Shown here one piece after another: positions 26,128 through 35,574 of a stretch of 64,000 nucleotides of DNA. The position numbers and the translations under genes were made by a program. How positions within the stretch are numbered: the first letter of the stretch is position 1; every line of letters starts with the position of its first letter. Origin of the DNA: an uncultured Paraprevotella sp. (GTDB taxonomy: Bacteria > Bacteroidota > Bacteroidia > Bacteroidales > Bacteroidaceae); assembly GCA_944320775.1 (NCBI GenBank), contig CALUIV010000010.1, forward strand, positions 1-64,000, given 5' to 3'. The notes under the pieces are model-generated. The model was not told the DNA's origin, did not search any database, and worked only from the letters and a program-made list of their open reading frames with translations.

Positions 26128-27756
26128 ATGAAACGATTCTTTTCTCTTACATTGGGTCTGCTGGTTGCTATGGCTAGCCAGGCAGCAGATACCATTTATA
26201 CGAAAGTGCCTCAGATTCCCATCCTGCTGGAACGGAATGACAATGTACTTTTCTACATGCGAATGGATGCTAAAGAGACTAAGATCCTAAACGAAATAAC
26301 AGTAACATTCGACAAGAACGTTCCTCTATCAGCTATTAAATCTGTCAAACTTTACTATAGTGGTACAGAAGCTCCTCAAGACAGGGGTAAGAAACGTTTT
26401 GCTCCTGTAGAATACATTTCCAGCCATATTCCAGGAAAGACCTTGGCTGCCAATTCGTCTTACTCCATTAAGAAAGATGAATGCCAGCCAATCAGTCATA
26501 CCTTAACGCTGAAGGGCAATCAAAATCTTTTTCCTGGTATAAACTTCTTTTGGGTAAGTCTGGAAATGCAACCCAATACAAATCTGAATACCCCAATTAT
26601 CGCTGAAATTACTCAAGCAGTGGCCGACGGAAAAATTAATCCGGTAAAAAATGTGTCAGGAACCCCTATAACTCGTTATTTGGGAGTAGGTGTACGCCAT
26701 GCTGGTGATGACGGCTCAGCTGCATTTCGTATACCCGGATTAGTAACCACCAATAAAGGAACCCTGCTGGGCGTATACGATGTACGCTATAACAGCAGTG
26801 TAGATCTGCAGGAACACATTGATATAGGACTCAGTCGTAGTACAGATGGGGGGCAGACTTGGGAAAAAATGCGTCTTCCACTCTCTTTCGGGGAACATGA
26901 TGGACTTCCTTCAGCACAAAATGGTGTTGGCGATCCGTCCATTCTGGTAGATGCCAAAACCAACACGGTATGGGTTGTAGCTGCTTGGACTCACGGTATG
27001 GGTAACCAGCGTGCTTGGTGGAGTTCTCATCAGGGGATGGACAGGAATATTACTGCACAGTTGGTACTGACTAAGAGTACAGACGATGGAAAGACTTGGT
27101 CTGAACCAATCAATATCACTGAACAGGTAAAGAAGCCAGAATGGTATTTCTTACTACAAGGACCGGGACGAGGTATTACCATGAGCGATGGGACACTGGT
27201 TTTCCCTATTCAGTTCATCGACAAAACTCGTATACCGAATGCTGGTATCATGTATAGTAAAGATGGTGGAAAGACCTGGCACATTCATCATCATGCACGT
27301 ACCAATACTACTGAAGCGCAAGTTGCCGAAGTATCTCCGGGGGTCTTGATGCTGAATATGCGTGATAATCGTGGTGGAAGCCGTGCAGTTTATACCACAA
27401 CTGATTTGGGTAAAACTTGGAAGGAACATGAATCCTCGCGTACAGCCCTAAGAGAGCCAGTATGTATGGCTAGTCTCATCAATGTTCCGGCAAAAGACAA
27501 CATACTGGGCAGGGATTTATTGATTTTCTCAAATCCGAATAGTACTTCAGAACGAAAGAATATTACAATTAAAATCAGTATGGATGGCGGCAATACTTGG
27601 CTGCCAGAACATCAATTACTGTTGGACGAAGGCTATAACTGGGGATATTCCTGCCTTACTATGATTGACAAGGAAACCATTGGCATTCTTTATGAAAGCA
27701 GTGTCGCCCACATAACTTTTCAAAGCATTAAACTGAGAGATATTATAAAAGAATAA
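26128..27756 (+). CDS. nanH: secreted exo-alpha-sialidase (GH33)
   Basis: 542 residues from the ATG at 26128 (an ATG at 26122 is equally possible). A signal peptide (FFSLTLGLLVAMASQA, then AD) leads to an N-terminal beta-sandwich of about 150 residues (BNR-associated), then the six-bladed propeller. FRIP is at about 200-203 with its catalytic Arg. Five Asp boxes follow at about 235, 316, 377, 424 and 484 (STDGGQTW, STDDGKTW, SKDGGKTW, TTDLGKTW, SMDGGNTW). A Tyr in GYSCL near 507 fits the nucleophile. It releases terminal sialic acid from host glycans, in the periplasm or at the surface. Start is 16 bases after yhcH. Confidence 0.94.
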   Translation: MKRFFSLTLGLLVAMASQAADTIYTKVPQIPILLERNDNVLFYMRMDAKETKILNEITVTFDKNVPLSAIKSVKLYYSGTEAPQDRGKKRFAPVEYISSHIPGKTLAANSSYSIKKDECQPISHTLTLKGNQNLFPGINFFWVSLEMQPNTNLNTPIIAEITQAVADGKINPVKNVSGTPITRYLGVGVRHAGDDGSAAFRIPGLVTTNKGTLLGVYDVRYNSSVDLQEHIDIGLSRSTDGGQTWEKMRLPLSFGEHDGLPSAQNGVGDPSILVDAKTNTVWVVAAWTHGMGNQRAWWSSHQGMDRNITAQLVLTKSTDDGKTWSEPINITEQVKKPEWYFLLQGPGRGITMSDGTLVFPIQFIDKTRIPNAGIMYSKDGGKTWHIHHHARTNTTEAQVAEVSPGVLMLNMRDNRGGSRAVYTTTDLGKTWKEHESSRTALREPVCMASLINVPAKDNILGRDLLIFSNPNSTSERKNITIKISMDGGNTWLPEHQLLLDEGYNWGYSCLTMIDKETIGILYESSVAHITFQSIKLRDIIKE

Positions 27757-27948
27757 AAAGCGGTTGGATTATATACTCTATACTCTGTTGTTCCGAGGAG
27801 GAGATAACAGAAAAAATTCTATAAAAGAAATGAGATCTCATTATTCAGTAATGCTAATTTTAAAAGAGAAAATGTATAACTATCTTTTTCTGAAATGCCA
27901 TGTGAATACGGACTCTTATAAAAACACTAATATCTAATGATTTATACT

Positions 27949-29958
27949 ATGAAATATTTTTGCTTTTTAATAATACTCTATTGTAGCCTGCCTTGCGTTG
28001 GGAAAATATTTTATCCTCTTCTGCCACAGCCTCAAAAAATAATTTATACACATGAAAAACTAGTATTAGATCAAATCTATTTAGAAAATACAGAAAATTT
28101 ACAGGAATGGTGTTCATGGCTACATGAGACCAATACAACAGTAACATCTATTCCCGCCCTTAAAACTATCAAAATTAATATTCAACCTCAACTTTCCGAA
28201 ATTCCTCTCAATAGCCAAGAAGGTTATAAAATCAAAATAACCAAAAACCAAATACATGTTTCTGCTACATCTTCAACCGGAACGTATAGAGCTTTACAAA
28301 CCATACGACAACTGACATGTAAAGATAAAAATATATACTACCTTCCTACTTGTGAAATCATAGACTGGCCTGCCTTCCGCATCCGGGGATTCATGCAAGA
28401 TGTAGGACGTACCTATATTTCTTTGGAAGAACTCAAAAAAGAAATAGAGCTCTTAAGTCAATTCAAAATCAATGTTTTCCATTGGCATTTGACTGAGAAC
28501 CAGGCATGGAGACTGGAGAGTAAACTCTATCCGGAACTGAATTTACCTCAAAATATGACACGGATGCCAGGGAAATACTATACACTCCAAGAGGCCAAAG
28601 AGCTAGTTCGTTTCTGTAAGGAACACCATGTAATGTTAATACCCGAAATAGATATGCCGGGACATAGTGAAGCTTTCAAGCGGGCTTTTCATACAGACAT
28701 GCAAAGCCAAAAGGGTATTGAAATCTTAAAGAAGCTGATGGATGAAGTCTGTGAAACATTTGATGTACCTTATATACATATAGGAACCGATGAAGTGAAA
28801 TTTACCAATCCGGATTTTGTTCCCGAAATGGTCCGCTACATAAAATCTAAAGGTAAAAAAGTCATTTCCTGGAATCCGGGATGGAATTATCAGCCTGGTG
28901 AAATAGATATGACCCAACTATGGAGTTATAGGGGAAAGGCACAGCCGGGAATCCCTGCAATTGATTGTCGGTTTCACTATCTGAATCATTTTGATACATA
29001 TGCAGATTTAGTCGCTCTATATAACAGCCGTATATATAACTGTATCCAAGGAAATGAAGATATAGCAGGAAGTATCCTTGCCATATGGAACGACCGTTAT
29101 ATCACCGATGAAAAACAGATCGTAGCAGAAAACAATCTGTATGCCAACATGCTGGCATTGGCAGAACGGGCATGGCTTGGCGGAGGATTTTGCTATTTTG
29201 ACGGTCCGGAAACTTTACTACGAACAGAAACTCCGGAAGCCAATCAGAAATTTGCCGACTTCGAACAACGGATGCTATGGCATAAACATCATACATTTGC
29301 TGGAGAACCGTTTCCATATGTCAGGCAGAGTCATGTAAGATGGAATATTACTGATGCTTTTCCCAACCAAGGAGATTTAAGAAAAACATTTCCACCGGAA
29401 GAAACAGAAGCAGAGACCTATGAATATGAGGGTAAATGCTATAAAACTCATGCGGTTAGTGGTGCTGGTATCTATCTGAGGCATGTATGGGGAGACTTGG
29501 TACCAGGATTTTACAAAAAACCACAAGAAAACCATACAGCTTATGCTACTACTTGGGTGTATTCTCCAGAGCAACAATCAGCTGGACTTATATTAGAATT
29601 CCAGAATTATAGCCGCTCAGAAAGTGACCTTCCTCCTGAGCCCGGGAAATGGGATTATAAAGAAAGTCGTGCTTGGCTGAACGGACATGAACTGTTGCCT
29701 CCCAAATGGCAAAGTACACACAAGGAACGGTCCAATGAAATGCCCTTGACCAATGAAAATAGTGCATCAAGGCCACCCTTACAGGTACAATTACATAAAG
29801 GATGGAACAAGCTCATGCTGAAACTTCCCATTGGTAAATTCCAGACTCCACAAGTAAGACTGGTGAAATGGATGTTTACAGCTGTATTTGTTACCCCTGA
29901 TGGTACCGAAGCTTTAGAGAATTTAATCTATTCACCCACTAATCCTGAAAAACAATAA
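27949..29958 (+). CDS. secreted beta-N-acetylhexosaminidase (GH20)
   Basis: 669 residues from the ATG at 27949 (an ATG at 27937 is 4 codons upstream; the signal peptide MKYFCFLIILYCSLPCVG begins at the second). A GH20b domain with a transitional TSSTGTYRALQTIRQL segment precedes the (beta/alpha)8 barrel. FQMDVGRTYI-like FMQDVGRTYI, FHWHLTENQAWR, IPEIDMPGHSEAF and the acid/base pair in HIGTDEV are all present. A beta-sandwich-like tail of about 180 residues follows. It removes terminal GlcNAc/GalNAc from glycans exposed by the sialidase. It is more AT-rich than nanA/nanE. It starts 193 bases after nanH. Confidence 0.92.
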   Translation: MKYFCFLIILYCSLPCVGKIFYPLLPQPQKIIYTHEKLVLDQIYLENTENLQEWCSWLHETNTTVTSIPALKTIKINIQPQLSEIPLNSQEGYKIKITKNQIHVSATSSTGTYRALQTIRQLTCKDKNIYYLPTCEIIDWPAFRIRGFMQDVGRTYISLEELKKEIELLSQFKINVFHWHLTENQAWRLESKLYPELNLPQNMTRMPGKYYTLQEAKELVRFCKEHHVMLIPEIDMPGHSEAFKRAFHTDMQSQKGIEILKKLMDEVCETFDVPYIHIGTDEVKFTNPDFVPEMVRYIKSKGKKVISWNPGWNYQPGEIDMTQLWSYRGKAQPGIPAIDCRFHYLNHFDTYADLVALYNSRIYNCIQGNEDIAGSILAIWNDRYITDEKQIVAENNLYANMLALAERAWLGGGFCYFDGPETLLRTETPEANQKFADFEQRMLWHKHHTFAGEPFPYVRQSHVRWNITDAFPNQGDLRKTFPPEETEAETYEYEGKCYKTHAVSGAGIYLRHVWGDLVPGFYKKPQENHTAYATTWVYSPEQQSAGLILEFQNYSRSESDLPPEPGKWDYKESRAWLNGHELLPPKWQSTHKERSNEMPLTNENSASRPPLQVQLHKGWNKLMLKLPIGKFQTPQVRLVKWMFTAVFVTPDGTEALENLIYSPTNPEKQ

Positions 29959-29962
29959 GAAT

Positions 29963-30466
29963 ATGGCGAAAAAAACATTTTTATTGCTATTTATCTGGCT
30001 GACAGTCACTACACTTTATGCACAACAGGACAAAGTTCCTAAGTACTCTACTTATTATTACCAACGTGCATCACTTTTCGAGAGTCTTCCTGTTACATCC
30101 GAAGATATCATTTTCATCGGCAACAGTATCACTGATGGAGGAGAATGGCACGAATTATTCAATAATCCGCATGTCAAGAATCGAGGTATCAGTGGCGATA
30201 CGACAAAAGGTGTATTCGATAGGCTGAATGCTATTGTAAACGGGAAGCCAGCCAAAATTTTCCTGATGATTGGTATCAATAATGTTCCAAGAAACGAACC
30301 GGCAGATACTATTGCAGCTGGCATCCGGCTCATTGTACAGAAAATCAAGCAAGTGTCACCAGAAACACAAATCTATGTACAAAGTCTTTTACCTGTCACC
30401 ACTTATTACAATAAATTTAATGAACATACTTGCCACTGGAAAGAAATCATCACCCCCTATTTATAA
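29963..30466 (+). CDS. SGNH/GDSL-family esterase, C-terminally truncated
   Basis: 167 residues; complete members of this family are about 220-230. A signal peptide (FLLLFIWLTVTTLYA, then Q) is followed by block I (FIGNSITDG, with the nucleophile Ser), block II (RGISGDTT) and block III (IGINN). The sequence then stops after PYL, before block V, so the Asp-x-x-His half of the catalytic triad is absent. The stop is 16 bases before the next gene. It overlaps nothing, so a deletion that fused the locus to the esterase gene is likely. It may be a decaying gene. Confidence 0.7.
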   Translation: MAKKTFLLLFIWLTVTTLYAQQDKVPKYSTYYYQRASLFESLPVTSEDIIFIGNSITDGGEWHELFNNPHVKNRGISGDTTKGVFDRLNAIVNGKPAKIFLMIGINNVPRNEPADTIAAGIRLIVQKIKQVSPETQIYVQSLLPVTTYYNKFNEHTCHWKEIITPYL

Positions 30467-30482
30467 TTGAAAAACTGACACT

Positions 30483-32561
30483 ATGAACCGAAAATCTTTT
30501 TTTATCCTGCTTTTCTTCTTATTGACGGCTTCTTTGTCACATGCTGATTCACCAACAAAAGTAGCTTGCATAGGTAATAGTATAACCTATGGTATAGGTA
30601 CCGAAAATCCACAAGCTGAATCTTATCCGGTGCAACTGCAGCAACTATTGGGTAGTGGTTACCTTGTAGGAAATTTTGGCAAATCGGGAGCAACATTACT
30701 TAATCACGGACACCGTCCTTACATGAAACAATCGGAATTTCGGAAAGCTATGGAATTTGCTGGAGATATTGCCGTGATACATTTGGGTATTAACGATACA
30801 GACCCCAGGAATTGGCCTAATTACCGGGATGAATTTGTCAGAGATTATTTGGCCTTGATTGATTCTTGCAGGAAAGCTAATCCGCATTGCCGTATTCTGA
30901 TATGTCGGTTGACACCTGTTTCACACCGGCATCCCAGATTTGAATCCGGTACACGTGACTGGCATCGGGAAATTCAACTGGCTATTGAAACAATTTCCCG
31001 TGTGGCCAATGTAGAACTTATTGACCTCCATCAGACTTTGTATGCCTACCCGATCTTTTTTCCAGACGGCCTTCATCCCAATCGGGAAGGTGCCGGTATA
31101 CTGGCGCATGCTGTTTATTCAGCCATTACGGGAGATTTTGGAGGGCTACATCTGTCTCAGACCTTCACTGATTATATGGTATTGCAACGTAATCGTCCAC
31201 TGACTATAAACGGGATAGCCAATGCCGGTGAAAAAGTAACAGTGTGCATTGATGAGCAACAACATACTACTATTACAGGATACAACGGAAAGTGGAGCGT
31301 AACACTTCGTCCTATAAAAGCAGGGAATAACTATGAACTGACTGTTTTCACCGATAAGAAAAAACTGACATTTCATCACGTTGCGGTAGGTGAAGTCTGG
31401 CTCTGTTCTGGACAGTCGAACATGGAGTTCAAACTGTCACAGGCTATCACTGCGGGTAGAGATATTCCCAACGCTGAAAATGCAGATATCCGACTGTATC
31501 ATCTAAAGGGGAAATGGGCTACTGACAACCGTGCTTGGGAAGTATCAGCCTTGGATTCCGTCAATCATTTACTGTATTATCAGCCGACACAATGGAAGCC
31601 CTGTACCCCACAGCAAATTGCTGGTTTTTCAGCAGTAGCCTATTATTTCGGGAAAATGCTTCAGGATAGTCTGAATGTACCTGTCGGATTAATCTGTAAC
31701 GCTGTAGGTGGTTCGCCCACAGAAGCATGGATAGACCGGAACACACTGGAATTTCAGTTCCCTGATATCCTGAAAGATTGGACACAAAACGACTTTATTC
31801 AAGACTGGGTACGCGGACGTGCCTTGACCAATCTTCAAAAGAAAACAAACGAACTGCAGCGTCATCCATACGAACCTTGTTATTTATACGAAGCAAGTAT
31901 TCAGACATTGGAACAATACCCCATCAAAGGAGTCATCTGGTATCAAGGTGAATCGAATGCCCATAATATGGATGTACACAAAAAATTATTCAGACTTTTG
32001 GTGGAAAGTTGGCGCAGGAACTGGCAATCACCAGAACTCCCTTTTTATTTTGTCCAACTGTCTAGTCTCAATCGACCTTCCTGGCCTTGGTTTCGTGACA
32101 GTCAAAGACTATTGATGCAACAGATTCCTTATACTGGGATGGCTGTTTCATCAGATAAGGGAGACTCGTTGGATGTGCATCCCCGGGACAAACAGCCTAT
32201 AGGAGAAAGACTGGCACGTTGGGCTTTACACAAGGAATATGGTTTCTCAAATTTACTTCCGTCCGGTCCACTGTTTAAATCGGCTCGTATCGTAGGGAAA
32301 CAAGTTATGGTAGATTTTCATTACGGAAAAGGGTTACAACCTTCTAATGGAAAAGAATTAATTGGATTCGAAATAGCGGAAACTGACGGATTGTATTATC
32401 CGGCAAAAGCAACTATTCAAGGAGAATGTATTATATTGTACAGTCCACAAGTGAAAACACCACGTTTTATTAGGTATGGCTGGCAACCCTTTACCAGGGC
32501 AAATCTGATAAATGTGGAAGGACTTCCTGCTTCTACTTTCAGAGAAGAAATTTTTAACTAA
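30483..32561 (+). CDS. two-domain sialate O-acetylesterase (EstA/NanS-like)
   Basis: 692 residues. Signal peptide (FFILLFFLLTASLSHA, then D). Domain 1 (about 25-220) is an SGNH hydrolase with GNSIT, FGKSGAT, LGINDTDP and the catalytic FPDGLHP. Domain 2 (about 225-690) is a 9-O-acetylesterase (DUF303) with VWLCSGQSNMEF, GLICNAVGGSPTEAW, IKGVIWYQGESNA and a late Asp-His pair in DSLDVHPRDK. It removes 9-O-acetyl groups that block sialidases, so it feeds nanH. It resembles the EstA/NanS of Bacteroides and Tannerella. It is the last gene of the locus. Confidence 0.93.
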   Translation: MNRKSFFILLFFLLTASLSHADSPTKVACIGNSITYGIGTENPQAESYPVQLQQLLGSGYLVGNFGKSGATLLNHGHRPYMKQSEFRKAMEFAGDIAVIHLGINDTDPRNWPNYRDEFVRDYLALIDSCRKANPHCRILICRLTPVSHRHPRFESGTRDWHREIQLAIETISRVANVELIDLHQTLYAYPIFFPDGLHPNREGAGILAHAVYSAITGDFGGLHLSQTFTDYMVLQRNRPLTINGIANAGEKVTVCIDEQQHTTITGYNGKWSVTLRPIKAGNNYELTVFTDKKKLTFHHVAVGEVWLCSGQSNMEFKLSQAITAGRDIPNAENADIRLYHLKGKWATDNRAWEVSALDSVNHLLYYQPTQWKPCTPQQIAGFSAVAYYFGKMLQDSLNVPVGLICNAVGGSPTEAWIDRNTLEFQFPDILKDWTQNDFIQDWVRGRALTNLQKKTNELQRHPYEPCYLYEASIQTLEQYPIKGVIWYQGESNAHNMDVHKKLFRLLVESWRRNWQSPELPFYFVQLSSLNRPSWPWFRDSQRLLMQQIPYTGMAVSSDKGDSLDVHPRDKQPIGERLARWALHKEYGFSNLLPSGPLFKSARIVGKQVMVDFHYGKGLQPSNGKELIGFEIAETDGLYYPAKATIQGECIILYSPQVKTPRFIRYGWQPFTRANLINVEGLPASTFREEIFN

Positions 32562-32671
32562 TAATAGATCTGTTTAGAATGTATTGAAAATAGAAAATTT
32601 AGATTAACTTGTTTATAATCGATAAGTTACAATACCCGGGAAACTTCTGTTTTAGTTGTATTGATAAAAGT

Positions 32672-32697
32672 AGGGTGTATCAAATCTGATACACCCT
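32672..32697. terminator. bidirectional terminator of the nan locus
   Basis: AGGGTGTATCA, loop aatc, TGATACACCCT, a perfect 11-bp stem, then ctctttt. It separates the convergent esterase and peptidase genes. Confidence 0.8.
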
Positions 32698-32733
32698 CTT
32701 TTGCTGGATTGTTTACAGTAAATTACTGTCGGT

Positions 32734-34383
32734 TTATTTCATTTCCCCAAAAAGAACGTCCTCGCCTTGGATAAAAGTGATGTCACGTGGGATGCCGGCA
32801 TTGTTGATCTTATCCAGATCAGCCTGAAGTGTCGGAGTGATGCCACCGTTTTCAGTTCTGAATTTCGTTGCGAACTCCACGTCGCCGTCGCCTTGAGTTT
32901 TGAGAATCAGTGCGGCCCAACCGTTCATGGCTTCTTTAGCCTTGTCGAAGTTGATTGTATAATGTCCTTCTGCATCGCGGGAGAAGGCACCTGCTTTTTC
33001 CATGTAGTTGAAACACATCATGTTGGCCTTACCGTGGGATGATGCGGCACCGAATCTGACTGAACGCAGAATACCGGCGATGTAGGTTGTAATGGCTTCT
33101 TCGGCTGTAATATTGGTGATTTCGCCTTTTTCAACCAGTTTGGTTACCATGAACAGGCCCAATATGTCGGCTTTGGCCTCTTCCCATGAAGTTTTTTCAG
33201 TACCCATAGCAGCGTCTACGCTTCCTTTGCCATTGATGGTTTGTTTGACACCAAGGCCGTGGGCTACCTCGTGGAACGTGACATTCCAGAAGAAGGCATC
33301 AAAGTTGAGGTTCTTCTGCTGTTCCGGTGTCAGAATCAGTTCGCCGATAGGCAACAGGATTTTGTCGAACTTCGCCTTCATGGCATTTCTTAATTGCAGA
33401 CGGCGTGTACCTTTCAGGGCGTGAACACGGTCGTCGTTCGGAAGATTGATGGCAATGGTTTTGCTTCCAGCGTTACAGTCGCCGCCGTAAAACACGGCGT
33501 CGTAAACATTCAAATCAGACGAAGTGCCGGGCACAAATGTTTTATATTCCGGAGCGCAGGGTAGTTCTTTCTGCAGTGCAGGAAGCATCGCAACGAATTT
33601 GGCCAGGTCTTTACTTCTCGCTTCGTCCTTGAGCAGGATAAAAGATTCGTAGGAGGTCTTTGTTTCGCGGAACTTATCATCATAGCTTTCGATTGGTCCG
33701 GCTACAAAGTCGATCTTACTGTCTTTCATGTCCATCCACGCAAGGTCGCTGGCCAGATAGTCGTCGGTTTTGAAGGCTTCGATACGTTTTTCGAGATAGT
33801 TTCTCAGTCCCGGATCTTCAGCTAAAGTAACAGCTTTCTCTAAAAGGGTACAAATCTGACCGATTTCTTCTGCATATTCGTCGTGATACCAGACACTTTT
33901 GAGTGAACCGTCGTCGTTCCGGCGGATTACAGTGTACCAGGAATCTTTATTGGCATCTTCGAACGCTTCGAATTCCTCTGTAGTGATGTCCTGTGGATAG
34001 TAGGTACACATCGGAAGCTTTTCTCCGTATCCGGGCAAGAAAGGCTTGTTGTCGTCCAGACGATCCCAGGCTCCATATTGAATTATCGCAAATTCCTTGG
34101 CATAACTGTCGGTGATGGTGTCCAGTAAACTTTTGTCGCCGAAAGTCTGTTTCCAGAAAAGATCGTCGGTAATCTTACCGACCTTGAAGAAGATCTTGAC
34201 CAGTTCTTTTTCTTTATCGTTCAGGCCGTTTACCAGGTCTGATTTTAACTCTACGGGAGCGTACTCTTCAACTTTGGTTTTCATGGGAGATTCCTGCTGT
34301 TTGGGGGTGCTGCAGGAAAATGTTGAAGCGATGGCTGTCGCTCCGAACAGTAATGCTGAGATTTTAATAAGGCTTTTTTTCAT
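32734..34383 (-). CDS. M49-like (dipeptidyl-peptidase III-type) zinc lipoprotein
   Basis: 549 residues. The signal peptide ends at a lipobox (STFSC, then STPKQ), so it is a lipoprotein. The zinc site reads FHEVAHGLG and, 35 residues later, WEEAKADILG. The second motif matches the E-E-x-x-A-D/E motif of DPP III, but the first is a plain HExxH instead of the usual HExxGH. Such proteins are often listed as DPP3-family in Bacteroidetes. Peptide or another substrate is not known. Monocistronic; shares the terminator at 32672-32697. Confidence 0.75.
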   Translation of the reverse strand: MKKSLIKISALLFGATAIASTFSCSTPKQQESPMKTKVEEYAPVELKSDLVNGLNDKEKELVKIFFKVGKITDDLFWKQTFGDKSLLDTITDSYAKEFAIIQYGAWDRLDDNKPFLPGYGEKLPMCTYYPQDITTEEFEAFEDANKDSWYTVIRRNDDGSLKSVWYHDEYAEEIGQICTLLEKAVTLAEDPGLRNYLEKRIEAFKTDDYLASDLAWMDMKDSKIDFVAGPIESYDDKFRETKTSYESFILLKDEARSKDLAKFVAMLPALQKELPCAPEYKTFVPGTSSDLNVYDAVFYGGDCNAGSKTIAINLPNDDRVHALKGTRRLQLRNAMKAKFDKILLPIGELILTPEQQKNLNFDAFFWNVTFHEVAHGLGVKQTINGKGSVDAAMGTEKTSWEEAKADILGLFMVTKLVEKGEITNITAEEAITTYIAGILRSVRFGAASSHGKANMMCFNYMEKAGAFSRDAEGHYTINFDKAKEAMNGWAALILKTQGDGDVEFATKFRTENGGITPTLQADLDKINNAGIPRDITFIQGEDVLFGEMK

Positions 34384-34540
34384 AACGAATTCTTAGTTTG
34401 TTCGGTAGCGAAGATACAAAAAGATTTTCATGTGTGAAATGTTCGTTAAAGATAAGTGAATTTTACCGGGAAATAACGTAAATCTTCTTTTTATAAATAG
34501 ATTTTCCTAATCATATACAATATATTTAAAAATAAATAGC

Positions 34541-34548
34541 TAACTTTG
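34541..34548 (+). promoter_or_regulatory. -7 element of rpoD
   Basis: TAACTTTG fits TAnnTTTG, 24 bases before the rpoD start at 34572. No clear TTTG at -33. Confidence 0.55.
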
Positions 34549-34571
34549 TAATCTAAATTGGTTATGACAGA

Positions 34572-35432
34572 ATGAGACAGTTAAAGATTACCAAGAGTAT
34601 TACAAACCGTGAAAGTGCCTCTCTCGACAAGTATTTGCAGGAGATCGGTCGTGAAGACCTGATTACCGTAGAAGAGGAAGTAGAGTTGGCGCAGCGCATA
34701 CGTAAGGGAGACCGTATTGCGCTTGAAAAACTGACACGTGCCAATTTGCGTTTCGTCGTTTCTGTGGCAAAACAGTATCAGAATCAGGGCTTGAGTTTGC
34801 CCGATTTGATTAATGAAGGAAATTTGGGCTTGATTAAAGCCGCCGAGAAGTTCGATGAGACCCGTGGTTTTAAATTTATCAGTTACGCTGTCTGGTGGAT
34901 TCGTCAGTCCATTTTGCAGGCTTTGGCAGAGCAGAGCCGTATCGTTCGTTTGCCGTTAAACCAGGTTGGTTCGCTGAACAAGATCAGTAAGGCATTCAGC
35001 AAATTTGAACAAGAGAACGAACGCAGGCCTAGTGCGGAAGAACTTGCAGAAGAACTGGATATTCCGGTGGACAAGATTTCGGACACCATGAAAGTGAGCG
35101 GCCGTCATATTTCTGTAGATGCGCCGTTTGTGGAAGGTGAAGACAACAGTCTGCTGGATGTTTTGGTGAATGACGATTCACCTATGGCTGACCGTTCTTT
35201 GGTAAACGAATCTTTGGCCCGCGAAATTGATCGTGCGCTTTCCATGTTGAGCGACCGTGAGAAAGAAATTATTCAGATGTTCTTCGGAATCAATCATCAG
35301 GAAATGACACTGGAAGAGATCGGTGATAAATTTAACCTTACACGGGAACGTGTACGCCAGATCAAAGAGAAGGCAATTCGACGTTTGCGTCAGAATTCAA
35401 AAAGCAAATTGCTTAAATCTTATTTAGGCTAG
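34572..35432 (+). CDS. rpoD: primary sigma factor RpoD/SigA
   Basis: 286 residues, the short form typical of Bacteroidetes without region 1.1. Region 1.2 is at about 10-40. Region 2 (about 50-125) shows [19 protein letters not shown] [16 protein letters not shown], the core-binding [13 protein letters not shown] and the -7 recognition [17 protein letters not shown]. Regions 3 and 4 (about 130-286) end in the helix-turn-helix [23 protein letters not shown]. It directs transcription from the TTTG/TAnnTTTG promoters seen throughout this window. Confidence 0.96.
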   Translation: MRQLKITKSITNRESASLDKYLQEIGREDLITVEEEVELAQRIRKGDRIALEKLTRANLRFVVSVAKQYQNQGLSLPDLINEGNLGLIKAAEKFDETRGFKFISYAVWWIRQSILQALAEQSRIVRLPLNQVGSLNKISKAFSKFEQENERRPSAEELAEELDIPVDKISDTMKVSGRHISVDAPFVEGEDNSLLDVLVNDDSPMADRSLVNESLAREIDRALSMLSDREKEIIQMFFGINHQEMTLEEIGDKFNLTRERVRQIKEKAIRRLRQNSKSKLLKSYLG

Positions 35433-35476
35433 AATGCCGGTGTTCTGTAAAGACAATTGAACCGGAATGAAATAGG

Positions 35477-35510
35477 CGGACTGGGAGAACCAGTCCGTTT
35501 TTTGTTTTTA
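35477..35510 (+). terminator. rpoD terminator
   Basis: CGGACTGG, loop gagaa, CCAGTCCG, then ttttttg ttttt: a classic intrinsic terminator between rpoD and the next promoter. Confidence 0.85.
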
Positions 35511-35521
35511 TAAGATGCAAC

Positions 35522-35554
35522 TTTTGGCAAATGTGAGATATTTGTTTACTTTTG
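35522..35554 (+). promoter_or_regulatory. promoter of the HprK-like/PqqD cassette
   Basis: TTTTG (35522-35526), 20 bases, TACTTTTG (35547-35554). It matches the consensus closely and starts a transcript 14 bases or so before the ATG at 35575, just after the rpoD terminator. The cassette is therefore an independent unit. Confidence 0.75.
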
Positions 35555-35574
35555 TAATCCAAATAATAAAGTAT

